In this document: one piece after another, positions 1 to 9,000 of the stretch
How the letters are laid out: every line of letters begins with the position of its first letter
Numbering within the stretch: position 1 is the stretch's first letter
NCBI GenBank assembly: GCA_964580725.1
Contig: CAZOLV010000004.1
Location: 1 to 64,000, forward strand
Origin: Amarolinea sp964580725
Lineage (GTDB): Bacteria; Chloroflexota; Anaerolineae; SSC4; Amarolineaceae
Reading direction: 5' to 3'
DNA: 64,000 nucleotides
Program-made: the position numbers and the translations under genes
Notes under the pieces: generated by a model
Databases searched by the model: none
Told to the model about the DNA's origin: nothing
Seen by the model: the letters and a program-made list of their open reading frames with translations, nothing else

Positions 1-234
1 GATTACGTCTGGCCGACCGACACACCCTATCCAACCGAAACCCCCACCGACTTCGCCTGGCCGACCGAGACGCCCACCGATTACGTCTGGCCGACCGACA
101 CACCCTATCCAACCGAAACCCCCACCGACTTCGCCTGGCCGACCGAGACGCCCACCGATTACGTCTGGCCGACCGACACACCCTATCCAACCGAAACCCC
201 CACCGATTTCGTCTGGCCGACCGAGACGCCGACC
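1..234 (+). repeat. In-frame 78-bp tandem repeat, three copies seen
   Basis: Copies lie at 1-78, 79-156 and 157-234. Copies 1 and 2 are identical and copy 3 differs at a few bases (gatttcgtc for gacttcgcc). Near identity at DNA level, including third codon positions, points to recent duplication or gene conversion. The array probably continues to the left of the window. Confidence 0.9.
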
Positions 235-378
235 GACGTCTTCTCGCCCACGGTCACGGTCACCTTCGAGGCGCCGGTGCGCAACACGCCCGCCCCGCCG
301 GCCGGTGATTGGCTGAGTCGCTGGTGGCAGCGCAGCCGCGCCTGGTGGGCCGATCTCTGGCAGCGCTGGCTGCGGTAG
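1..378 (+). CDS. C-terminus of a Thr/Pro-rich tandem-repeat protein (5' end outside window)
   Basis: The open frame enters from the left edge and stops at 376-378, leaving 125 residues. Residues 1-78 are three 26-residue repeats built on W-P-T-[DE]-T-P and Y-P-T-E-T-P-T. They are followed by a short Val/Thr/Pro stretch and a Trp/Arg-rich tail (W-L-S-R-W-W-Q-R and W-W-A-D-L-W-Q-R-W-L-R). Nothing catalytic is visible. Thr/Pro repeats of this kind are usual as extended stalks in surface proteins or as intracellular linkers. The amphipathic Trp/Arg tail could lie on a membrane, but that is inference. The N-terminal part needed to name the protein is missing. Confidence 0.75.
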   Translation, partial: DYVWPTDTPYPTETPTDFAWPTETPTDYVWPTDTPYPTETPTDFAWPTETPTDYVWPTDTPYPTETPTDFVWPTETPTDVFSPTVTVTFEAPVRNTPAPPAGDWLSRWWQRSRAWWADLWQRWLR

Positions 379-400
379 CGCGGCCTGGCCGAAAACAGAG

Positions 401-463
401 GACTTCCGGAGTCTGCACGGCGGGCGCCTGGCGTAACAACGCCGCCGAGCGGCTCCGGAAGTC
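401..463 (+). terminator. Large hairpin after the repeat protein, probable terminator
   Basis: GACTTCCGGAG (401-411) is the exact complement of CTCCGGAAGTC (453-463), and GTTTTGTGT follows. The loop holds a nested hairpin, GGCGT-AACA-ACGCC (430-443). It lies 22 bp past the stop at 378 and fits a rho-independent terminator with a long two-tier stem. Confidence 0.65.
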
Positions 464-501
464 GTTTTGTGTCAGCTCTATTTTGCCCTATTTAGCTTCA
501 T

Positions 502-529
502 TTGACTTTTAACCTCTGACGCGTAGACT
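502..529 (+). promoter_or_regulatory. Sigma70-like promoter for the HerA-like gene
   Basis: TTGACT (502-507), a 16-bp spacer and TAGACT (524-529), about 105 bp before the start codon at 634. The gap 379-633 otherwise holds the hairpin at 401-463 and short CAGCAT-type repeats; no other gene is seen. Confidence 0.45.
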
Positions 530-633
530 ACACTTCACATCGTTGCCTGTCGCATCATCAGCAGTATCAGCAGCATCATTGGAGAGACCGCCAAGAGAAG
601 ACCGCCAATGCATCAAGAAAAGGAGAAAGCGCA

Positions 634-3132
634 ATGCAAGAGTTCGAAAAACTAGGTGTGTTCTACCTGGGGCGCGAGTACGACCTGGCGCAGCGAGCAG
701 CCGCCGACGATCTGGTTCTTTACAAGTCCAAAGACCTGGTGACCCACGCCGTCTGCGTTGGCATGACCGGTTCTGGTAAAACCGGCCTGTGCATCGGCTT
801 GATCGAAGAGGCCGCCATAGATGGCATCCCCTCGATCCTGATAGACCCGAAAGGCGACCTGGGAAACCTCTTCTTGACTTTCCCGCACCTGCGCGGTGTT
901 GATTTTCTGCCCTGGATCAACCCCGAAGACGCCGCCAAGAAGGGTCTCACCACCGAAGAGTTCGCCGACCAACAGGCGGCGCAATGGGCGAAGGGCCTGA
1001 GCGACTGGGGACAGGACGGCGCCCGCATTCAGCGTCTGCGCGACGCCGCCGAACTCGTCATCTACACCCCCGGCAGCAACGCCGGCATACCGGTTTCGAT
1101 CCTCAAGTCTTTCGCTGTGCCCCCATTCGAAATCTTGGACGACGGCGAACTGCTGCAAGAGCGCATCAACACCACCGTCACCAGCCTGCTTGGCCTGGTC
1201 GGCGTCAGCGCCGACCCATTGACCAGCCGCGAACACATTTTGCTTTCCACCATCCTCGGCCAGGCCTGGCGTGAGGGGCGCGACCTCGACCTGGCCGCGC
1301 TGATCCAGGCCATCCAAACACCACCCATGACGCGCATCGGCGTGCTCGATCTCGACACCTTCTATTCCGCCAAGGACCGCTTCAGTCTGGTGCTGGCGCT
1401 GAACAATCTTGTCGCCTCGCCCGGCTTTGCCACCTGGATGGAAGGCGCCGCACTCGACATCGGCCAAATCCTCTACAACCCCAAGGGCAAGCCGCGCGTC
1501 GCCATCTTCTCAATTGCCCATCTGGGCGACGCCGAGCGTATGTTCTTCGTCTCACTGCTCCTCAACCAGATTTTGGGCTGGATGCGCTCGCAATCGGGCA
1601 CCACCAGCCTGCGCGCCCTGGTTTACATGGACGAGATTTTCGGCTTCTTCCCGCCGGTCGCCAATCCACCCTCCAAGCTGCCGCTGCTGACGCTGCTCAA
1701 GCAGGCGCGCGCCTTTGGCGTGGGCATCGTCCTGGCCACGCAAAACCCGGTTGACCTGGACTACAAAGGCCTGAGCAACGCCGGCACCTGGTTCATCGGT
1801 CGCCTGCAGACCGAACGCGACAAGGCACGCGTCATGGATGGGCTGGAAGGCGCCGCCGCCGCCGCCAACACCCGCTTCGACCGGGCGCACATGGATCAGA
1901 TCATCTCTGGCCTCAGCAGCCGCGTCTTCCTGCTCAACAACGCCCACGAGGATGAGCCAATCGTCATGACGACACGCTGGGTCATGTCCTACCTGCGCGG
2001 CCCGCTGACCCGCACCCAAATCAAGACCCTGATGGACCCCATCAAGGCCCGTTTGGCGCCGCCACCCGCCCCCAAACGCACGGCCACACCTGTTCCTACA
2101 CCTGCCCCTGCGGCCGGCGACGACGAGGCCGAAGCGCCGGCGCCGATGTTGGGCAAAGCTCCCGCACGCGCCGACGCCGCCCAGGCGGCTGGCCTGCAGC
2201 CCACCCTGCCGCCCGACGTCAGCCAGTTCTTCGTGCCGGTGCGCGGCAGCGGCGGCGCTCTGGTCTACCAGCCCTGCCTGGTGGGCGCGGCCAAGATCCG
2301 CTACGCCGACTCCAAACTGAAAATTGACGCCACGGACAACGTCATCTTCGTGACCTCCATCACCAACGCCGCGGTGCCGGTCAACTGGGAAGAGAGCCAG
2401 GCGCCGGAGTGGGGATTGCGCGATTTGGAGAAAGCGCCGTCCAAACCGGGCCAATTCGCCGACCTGCCGGCGGTCGCCGGGCGCGCCCGCAGCTATCAAT
2501 CCTGGAGCCGCGATTTCGTAGATTGGATCTACAGCACGCACCGGCTGGAGCTGTTCCGCAGCCCGGCCACCGGCGCCGTCTCGAATTCGGGCGAAAGCGA
2601 GCGCGACTTCCGGGTGCGCCTCAGCCAGGTGGTGCACGAGCAGCGCGATGACGCCGCCGAGAAGCTGCGTAAGAAGTATGCGCCGAAAGTCGCAGCCCTG
2701 CAGGAACGTATCCGGCGTGCGCAGATGACCGTGGAACGCGAAGAAAACCAGGCCAATCAGGCCAAGACGCAGACCGTCATCTCCGTCGGCGCCAGCGTCA
2801 TCAGCGCCTTCCTGGGACGCAAGGCGGTCAGCGCGACCACCATCGGCAAAGCCACCACGGCGGCGCGCGGCGTGGGCCGCGCCATGCAGCAGGGTGACGA
2901 CGTGACGCGTGCGCGCGAAAATGTGCGGGCGCTGGAACAGCAGTTGGCCGACTTGGAAGAAGAGATGAAGGCAGAGATCGAAGGACTGCGCGCCCGTCGC
3001 GACCCGGCGATCGAAGACATGGAGACGCTGGCCCTGAAGCCGAAGAAGACCGAAATTTCGGTGCAGTTGGTTTCCCTGGTGTGGGCGCCCTACTGGCAAA
3101 ACGCCAGCGGTATGCTGACGCCGGCCTGGTAA
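634..3132 (+). CDS. HerA-like ATP-binding protein (FtsK/HerA superfamily)
   Basis: 832 residues. Walker A is GMTGSGKT with Lys49, and Walker B is ALVYMDEIFGFF with Asp333-Glu334, followed by sensor-like LATQNPVDLDYKG. This pattern belongs to the HerA/FtsK family of ring-forming DNA-pumping ATPases. A Pro/Ala linker (about 480-540) leads to a second domain with a long charged coiled coil (about 680-790) split by a small hydrophobic or glycine-rich stretch (ISVGASVISAFLGRKAV), then a short C-terminal beta segment. AAGGAG sits 8 bp before the ATG. In archaea HerA works with NurA nuclease; no nuclease gene is adjacent here, so the DNA-translocase role is family inference. It could act in DNA repair, in mobile-element defence, or on another polymer. 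Confidence 0.85.
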   Translation: MQEFEKLGVFYLGREYDLAQRAAADDLVLYKSKDLVTHAVCVGMTGSGKTGLCIGLIEEAAIDGIPSILIDPKGDLGNLFLTFPHLRGVDFLPWINPEDAAKKGLTTEEFADQQAAQWAKGLSDWGQDGARIQRLRDAAELVIYTPGSNAGIPVSILKSFAVPPFEILDDGELLQERINTTVTSLLGLVGVSADPLTSREHILLSTILGQAWREGRDLDLAALIQAIQTPPMTRIGVLDLDTFYSAKDRFSLVLALNNLVASPGFATWMEGAALDIGQILYNPKGKPRVAIFSIAHLGDAERMFFVSLLLNQILGWMRSQSGTTSLRALVYMDEIFGFFPPVANPPSKLPLLTLLKQARAFGVGIVLATQNPVDLDYKGLSNAGTWFIGRLQTERDKARVMDGLEGAAAAANTRFDRAHMDQIISGLSSRVFLLNNAHEDEPIVMTTRWVMSYLRGPLTRTQIKTLMDPIKARLAPPPAPKRTATPVPTPAPAAGDDEAEAPAPMLGKAPARADAAQAAGLQPTLPPDVSQFFVPVRGSGGALVYQPCLVGAAKIRYADSKLKIDATDNVIFVTSITNAAVPVNWEESQAPEWGLRDLEKAPSKPGQFADLPAVAGRARSYQSWSRDFVDWIYSTHRLELFRSPATGAVSNSGESERDFRVRLSQVVHEQRDDAAEKLRKKYAPKVAALQERIRRAQMTVEREENQANQAKTQTVISVGASVISAFLGRKAVSATTIGKATTAARGVGRAMQQGDDVTRARENVRALEQQLADLEEEMKAEIEGLRARRDPAIEDMETLALKPKKTEISVQLVSLVWAPYWQNASGMLTPAW

Positions 3133-3149
3133 AGCGCAGGAGAGCGCCG

Positions 3150-3401
3150 TCAGCCGCCAGCGCCGCGCAGCAGCCAGACCCCAAACCACAGTTGTGCAAT
3201 GGCGAACAGGGCCACGAACAGAATCAGGCCAAGCGACACCAGGTCGAACAGGCCGGTGCGCCGCACGAAGATGAAGCTGAGGACCGTCAGAAGGGCAAAG
3301 GCGCCGCCAGAACCGACGAAGAGACAGCCGAAAGGATTGGGCGGCCGCGGCTGGCGCTCTGCCCCGGCCAAAGGTTCGTTGTGTTCGTCTGAAGTGTGCA
3401 T
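3150..3401 (-). CDS. Small two-helix membrane protein
   Basis: 83 residues with a polar N-terminus, a Pro-rich patch (RQPRPPNPFG) and two hydrophobic segments (about 31-47 and 53-78). GGGAG precedes the ATG, and a good promoter lies upstream at 3423-3450, so it is a real gene despite its size. It converges with the HerA-like gene with only 17 bp between stops. No family recognised. Confidence 0.6.
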   Translation of the reverse strand: MHTSDEHNEPLAGAERQPRPPNPFGCLFVGSGGAFALLTVLSFIFVRRTGLFDLVSLGLILFVALFAIAQLWFGVWLLRGAGG

Positions 3402-3422
3402 GATCGGACTCCCGTTGCGCCG

Positions 3423-3450
3423 ATTCTACGCCGTTTCCGGTTTCTGTCAA
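3423..3450 (-). promoter_or_regulatory. Sigma70-like promoter of the small membrane protein
   Basis: On the minus strand TTGACA (3450-3445), a 16-bp spacer and TAGAAT (3428-3423), 22 bp before the start codon. It is divergent from the phosphofructokinase promoter. Confidence 0.6.
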
Positions 3451-3500
3451 CTGGTCGCGGCGCACGCTATGACGTAGACCATAGCGACGCATCGAAAATT

Positions 3501-3509
3501 TGCTATACT
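3501..3509 (+). promoter_or_regulatory. Extended -10 promoter of the phosphofructokinase gene
   Basis: TGCTATACT is an extended -10 (TGn plus TATACT, 3504-3509). No good -35 is visible at 16-18 bp, as expected for extended -10 promoters. The predicted start of transcription is near 3515-3517, inside the left arm of the hairpin at 3513-3539. Confidence 0.5.
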
Positions 3510-3512
3510 AGG

Positions 3513-3550
3513 CGCCGGACGCAGAAAATGCGTCCGGCGTCTATTTTTTT
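3513..3550 (+). promoter_or_regulatory. Terminator-like hairpin in the phosphofructokinase leader
   Basis: CGCCGGACGCA (3513-3523) pairs perfectly with TGCGTCCGGCG (3529-3539) around a 5-nt loop, and a T-rich run (TCTATTTTTTT) follows to 3550. No upstream plus-strand gene ends here, because the neighbour is divergent, so it cannot be a normal 3' terminator. It could be an attenuator, a 5' stabilising stem, or the end of a very short RNA. Confidence 0.55.
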
Positions 3551-3584
3551 CTCGAATCTGCACTCGAAGACGAGGTAATGTGAT

Positions 3585-4793
3585 ATGGCAAACGTCAACA
3601 AGATCAAAGGCGTCATCGGCATCCTGACCGGCGGCGGCGACGTGCCGGGACTCAATCCCGCCATTCGCGCCGTCACCATCCGTGCGCTGCGCGAAGGCTA
3701 CCGGGTGTTGGGAATTCGGCACGGTTGGGCGGGCGTAACGGAAATCGTACGCGATCAGAAGGCCGACAACAGCGACAACTTTCAGTGGCTGACCGAGGAA
3801 CTGGTCAACAAGGCCGGGCGCACCGGCGGCACCTTCTTGCACAGCTCGCGCACGCGCCCAAGCAGCATCTCGCGCAAGAGTGTGCCGGCGCACCTGCAAG
3901 AGCAGTACGCAGCCGATTCCAACGACCTGACCCCCGAAGTGCTCAAGAATCTGGCCTGGTTGGGAGTAGACTACCTGATTCCCATCGGCGGCGATGACAC
4001 TCTCAGCTATGGCGTGCGCCTGGCGCAGGAGGGGTTCAAGGTCGTCGCCATCCCCAAGACGATGGACAACGACGTGCCGGGCACCGATTACTGCATCGGT
4101 TTCAGCACCTGCGTCACTCGCACCATCGCCATGACCAACATCCTACGCACATCGGCCGGCTCGCACGAACGCTTCCTGGTCATGGAGGTCTTCGGGCGCT
4201 ATGCCGGGTTCACCGCCATGCTGCCGACGATGGCAGGCGTCGCCAATCGCTGCGTCATTCCCGAATACCGCTTCAACATGGACCAGTTGACCGAACTGCT
4301 CGTCGCCGATCGCTTCAAGAATCCGAGCAAATACTCGGTTGTGCTGGTGTCGGAAGGCGCCATGTTCGAGGGCGGCGAGATGATCTTCCAGAGCGCCGAA
4401 AAGGACGCCTACGGTCACGCCAAGTTGGGCGGCATTGGCGATGTGGTGTCCGAAAAGCTGAAGGAACTGTCGCCCAAGTTCAACAACGGCAAGAAGATCG
4501 AATGCATCAACCAAAAGCTCGGCTACCTGGTGCGCGGCGGCGATCCCGACGCCATTGACTCGATCGTGCCGATGGCCTACGGCAACCTGGCGCTCGACCT
4601 GATCCTGCAAAATCTACATGGGCGTCTGGTGGTGCTCAAGAACGGGCGCTACGACCATGTGCCGCTCGAAGTGGTCACCAGCACCAAGAAGCTGGTGGAT
4701 GTGCAGCGTTTCTACAACACTGAACGCCTGCGCCCGCACTACAAGAGCTTCGAGATGAAACCGCTCTTCATCATGACCGGGGACATGGTGTAA
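3585..4793 (+). CDS. pfp: 6-phosphofructokinase, PPi-dependent type
   Basis: 402 residues of the PfkA superfamily: phosphate-donor loop GILTGGGDVPGLNP (about 12-25), GGDD at 135-138 and PKTMDND at 157-163, with catalytic Asp161. In ATP-dependent enzymes the two diagnostic positions are normally Gly (GGDG and PGTIDND). Asp138 and Lys158 here are the residues known to select pyrophosphate over ATP. The enzyme should therefore phosphorylate fructose 6-phosphate with PPi, reversibly, in glycolysis and gluconeogenesis. The substrate motif region MEVFGRYAGFTA is intact. The start is the ATG after GAGGTAATGTGAT. Donor specificity is inferred from two residues, although they are strong predictors. 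Confidence 0.92.
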   Translation: MANVNKIKGVIGILTGGGDVPGLNPAIRAVTIRALREGYRVLGIRHGWAGVTEIVRDQKADNSDNFQWLTEELVNKAGRTGGTFLHSSRTRPSSISRKSVPAHLQEQYAADSNDLTPEVLKNLAWLGVDYLIPIGGDDTLSYGVRLAQEGFKVVAIPKTMDNDVPGTDYCIGFSTCVTRTIAMTNILRTSAGSHERFLVMEVFGRYAGFTAMLPTMAGVANRCVIPEYRFNMDQLTELLVADRFKNPSKYSVVLVSEGAMFEGGEMIFQSAEKDAYGHAKLGGIGDVVSEKLKELSPKFNNGKKIECINQKLGYLVRGGDPDAIDSIVPMAYGNLALDLILQNLHGRLVVLKNGRYDHVPLEVVTSTKKLVDVQRFYNTERLRPHYKSFEMKPLFIMTGDMV

Positions 4794-4815
4794 GCCGAGC
4801 GGGTTGCCAGGCCCC

Positions 4816-6003
4816 TCACCCCGCGGCGCTTCTGGTCAACGCCACCAGCGCCATATCGTCCGCCTGGGCCGCGCCCTGCGTAAAGCGGTGTACATCCGCC
4901 AGGATGGCATCACGTAACGCAGGCGCGGCGCTGCCCAGGTTTGCGCGCAGCGTCGCCGTCAGGCGTTCCAACCCATACCAGCCGCCCTCGGTATCTTCGG
5001 CGTCGGTCACGCCGTCGGTGTAGAGCAGCAGCGCATCGCCGGGAGCCAGGCGCTCCTGTCGCGCCGACCAGATGCTCTGCTCGTCCATGCCAAGCGGCAG
5101 GCCCGTCTTGCGCAGCAGGATCGGCGTGGTTGACTCTGCGGCGCGCAACAGAATGGGTGGGTTGTGACCGGCGTTGCAGTAGGTCAGCGCGCCCGACTGC
5201 GGATCGAGCAGGCCGAGAAAGACGGTCACAAACTGATCAGCGGTAGCATCGGCTAGCAGCCGCTGATTGACCGCCTGCAAGACGAGGGCCGGATCGTCTG
5301 GATGTTCGCTGAGAAAGACACGCAGCAAAGCGCAGCTCATCGCCATGTAAAGCGCCGCCCCCACCCCCTTGTCTACCACATCGGCAATCAACAGCGCCAA
5401 CTTGCCAGACTGTAGCCGCGTCACATCGTAGAAATCGCCAGAGGTCAGGCGCGCCGGAACCAGCGCCACCGCTAGCTGCCAGCCGGTCATCTCCGGCAGG
5501 GTCTGCCGCATGAAGCTGGCCTGCACCTGCGCCGCCAGCGCCAGTTCCTGCGCCATGCGCCGGTTGGCCTCCTGCAGATTGCGCTGCAAACGACGCAGCG
5601 CCAGGTGCGTCCCAACGCGCGCCGCCACCTCCTCGATCTGAAACGGCTTGGTGATGTAATCCACGCCGCCCGCCTCGAAAGCGCGCATCTTGTCTCCAAT
5701 TTCGTCCAGCGCGCTGATGAACAACACCGGAATATCGGCGCTCCTGGCGTTGGCCTTCAACTGCCGGCAGACCTCGTACCCGTCCATGTCGGGCATACGA
5801 ATATCGAGCAAGATCAGATCGGGCGGCGTCAGTTCGACAGAAGCCAGGGCGCGCGGACCGCTGGTCACGGCGCGCACGCGATAGCCCCGTTCGCTCAAGA
5901 TTTGGGTCAACAGCCGCAGATTGGCCGGGCTGTCGTCCACCAGGAGGATATTTTCAGGCGTCGGTGCTTCATTCATGATCATGATTTCACGATTTTCAGC
6001 CAT
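4816..6003 (-). CDS. REC-PP2C (RsbU-like) response regulator phosphatase
   Basis: 395 residues from the ATG at 6003, which overlaps the kinase stop by 8 bp (ATGGCTGA) and implies translational coupling. A longer frame exists but would lie inside the kinase gene. Residues 12-135 are a receiver domain (ILLVDDS, LILLDIRMPDMDG with Asp67). A short helical linker (about 140-175) leads to a SpoIIE/PP2C-type Ser/Thr phosphatase: SGDFYDV, IADVVDKGVGAALYMA, CNAGHNPPILL and LLLYTDGVTDAED carry the metal-binding Asp residues. Family members dephosphorylate anti-sigma-factor antagonists or similar targets. Its likely phosphodonor is the hybrid kinase upstream. The target is not encoded nearby. Confidence 0.9.
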   Translation of the reverse strand: MAENREIMIMNEAPTPENILLVDDSPANLRLLTQILSERGYRVRAVTSGPRALASVELTPPDLILLDIRMPDMDGYEVCRQLKANARSADIPVLFISALDEIGDKMRAFEAGGVDYITKPFQIEEVAARVGTHLALRRLQRNLQEANRRMAQELALAAQVQASFMRQTLPEMTGWQLAVALVPARLTSGDFYDVTRLQSGKLALLIADVVDKGVGAALYMAMSCALLRVFLSEHPDDPALVLQAVNQRLLADATADQFVTVFLGLLDPQSGALTYCNAGHNPPILLRAAESTTPILLRKTGLPLGMDEQSIWSARQERLAPGDALLLYTDGVTDAEDTEGGWYGLERLTATLRANLGSAAPALRDAILADVHRFTQGAAQADDMALVALTRSAAG

Positions 6004-9000
6004 GTTCGGTGCCCGGCGCCCGGCGCAGCGCCGCCAGGATGCGCTCATGTTCGAAGCGCCCGGCCAGGCGGACGAGGGCGCCGGCCAGCTCAGGGCTGTG
6101 CGCATTGATCTGACCGGCCAGATGTTCGATCGCACCCACATCGCCCAGAATGGCGGCGCGCTCCAGTTCGGCCAACCAGGCGGGATCGGCGGCTGTCAGC
6201 CGCGCCCGCAGCATCGCCTCCTCGGCCAGCGGCTGGCGTCCCGGCCCGCCTGCCGCCGCAGCCGGCGCCTGCAACTCTTCGTAGAGATAACGCACACCAA
6301 GCCGCCTGGCCATGATCTCGAAAAGTTCATCGGCGTGAAACGGCTTGCGCACATAATCGTCGCATCCCTCGGCCAGGATGATCGCCTTGTCCTCTTCGAG
6401 GGCGCTGGCGGTGAGAGCAACGATCACCGTCGCCATGCCGCGCGTCGTCGTCTTGATTCGGCGCGTCGTCTCGTAACCATCCATCACCGGCATCCGCATG
6501 TCGAGCCAGATCAGATGCGGCGCCCAGGCCTCCCAAACCGCCAGCGCCTCCTCGCCGTTGCTGGCCTCGCGCACCTCGAAACCGACCGGCGTCAGGATTT
6601 TGACCAGCAGCTTGCGGTTGACCTCGGAATCGTCCACCACCAGCAAGCGGTAGGCCGGTTGGTCTGGCGCCAGGCCGATCACCCGGCGCGCTGGCGGCAG
6701 TGGCTCCAGATCGCCGGCGCTCACTTTTTCCAGCGGAATGGCAAACTCGAACACGCTGCCAATACCCGGCTGGCTGGCGACGCTGATCTCTCCGCCCATC
6801 AGGCGCACATACTGCTGGCTGATCGCCAGTCCCAGGCCGGTACCTTCGGTCGTTGCGCTGGCGCTGCTTGCCTGGACGAAGGGCAAGAAAATCCGCTCTA
6901 TCTCATCGGCGGCGATGCCGGGGCCGGTATCTTCCACCCGGAAGCGCATCCAATCGCCCGTCGCCGGCGCCTGACCCTCCGGCGGCGCCGTGCGCTGTAC
7001 GCGCAGTACCACCTGCCCATGTTCGGTGAACTTGACCGCATTGCCCAAGAGGTTCATCAGCGCCTGGCGCAGCTTGCCGTCGTCAGCGGCGACATAGCGC
7101 GGCGCGTCGGGATCGAGTTCCAGACGCAGCGCCAGCCCTTTCTGCTCGGCGCGCAAGGCAAACATCTCTTCCAACCCCTGCAGCAGGCGCGTCAGGTCGA
7201 AACTGCGCGCGTTGAGCCGCATCCTGCCTGCCTCGATCTTGGACATGTCGAGCACATCGTTGATGAGGCCGAGCAGGTGCTCCCCGCTGCGGTGAATCGT
7301 TTCGATGTCCTCACGATGATCGGCGGGCAGGCGCCGATCGCGCGCCATGATCTGCGTGAAGCCAAGAATGGCGTTGAGCGGTGTGCGAAACTCATGGCTC
7401 ATGTTGGCCAGGAAAACGCTTTTGGCGCGGTTGGCCGTCTCAGCAGCGTCGCGCGACTGTTCGAGCGCAGTCATGGCCGCGCGCAACTCGTGTGTGCGCT
7501 CCATCACCTGTTGTTCCAGCCGGCGTCGCTGGCCCTCCACCGCCCGAATGCGCAGTAGAAAGACGCTGGAAACGGCGCTCAACAAACCGGCAGCAACCAG
7601 CAGCCTGAACCAGGTGGTCCCCCAGAACGGGGGCGGAATGACAATCTGCAGCGTCGCATCCTGCTCGTTCCAGACGCCATCGCTGTTGCTCGCCTTGACG
7701 CGGAAGGTGTAGCGGCCGGGCGGCACGTTGGTGTAGTTGGCGAAACGGCGGCTGCCGGCCCGATTCCAGCCCCTGTCCAGCCCTTCCAGCATGAAGGCGT
7801 ATTCGATCTGGCCAGACGTCGAGAAGTCGAGCGCGGCAAAGGTCAGTTCGAAGAAATCGTCACGATACGACAACTGTACAGCGTGCGTCGTTTCCACCGG
7901 TCCCGGCAGCGGTCCCGCCGGCGCAACGGCGACCGGCTGGCCGTAGATGTCGAAACCGGTGATCACCACCGGCGGCAAGTAGGGGTTGTCCTGCACCAGG
8001 TCAGGATGAAAAATGCTGATGCCGTTGACCCCGCCGAAGAACATCACCCCTTCCGGGTTCTCGAAGAAAGCCCACTGGTTGAACTCGTTCCCCTGCAGGC
8101 CGTCCGACCGGTCGAAGTTCTTGAAGGTCTGCGTACGCGGGTCGAAGCGAGCCAGCCCCCTGTTTGTGCTGAGCCACAAACGCCCGGCGTCGTCTTCCAG
8201 GATGCCGTAGACGAAATCGTTGGGCAGGCCCTGTTTTTCACGATAGGCGCTGAAAGTGCGCGCGGCCGGGTCGAACCGGTTCAGCCCGCCAGTCGTGGCG
8301 ATCCAGAGCGCTCCGTCCTGCGTTTGATGAATGTCGAGCACAGTGTTGCTGGTGAGAGTTGTCGGGTCGTTGGGATCGGCGGTAAAACGTGTGAAACGGC
8401 CAGATAGGCTCTCCATCAGGTTCAGCCCGCCGGTCAGCGTGCCAATCCACAGCTTGCCCTGGTTGTCTTCGAAGATACACGCAACGAAGTTGCCGCTCAG
8501 GCTGGCCGGATCGGCTGGATCGTTGCGCATCTGCAAGCGCGGAGTTCCGGCGGTGCGATCGAACAGGATCAGATTCTCGGCTGTCCCTAGCCAGAAATTG
8601 CCCTTGCTGTCTTCGTAAATGGCGTTGACCACCGACATTCGGTAGTTGATGAAATCGCCGCTTTCACGGTCGAAGCGGCTCAACCCACTCGGCGTTCCAA
8701 ACCACAGAACGCCCTGCCGATCCTGATACACGGTGTAAACGGCGTCGTTGCTCAGGCCGCGCGGACGACGAGGATCATAACGAAAATGCTGCCAGGTCTT
8801 ACTCGCCATCTCGAAGCGGTTCAGGCCGCCGTCGTTGGTTGCAATCCATAGATCGCCCCGGTCATCCTGTAGAATGTCCCAAATCGAATCGCTGGAGAGA
8901 CCGTCGCTGGCGTTGGGATGGGAGCGCAGCCACAGGAAGCGGTCCTTGAACGGATCGTAGAAATCGGCCCCTGCGCCAAACATCCCGAACCAGATGACGC

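Noticed and set aside
1552..3492. Long open frame on the strand opposite the HerA-like gene
   Set aside because: It has no recognisable domain, shows the composition expected of an antisense frame in high-GC DNA and overlaps a well-supported gene.
5921..7558. Long frames antisense to the hybrid kinase (also 8918-10198)
   Set aside because: They lie opposite conserved kinase and propeller motifs and have no motifs of their own.
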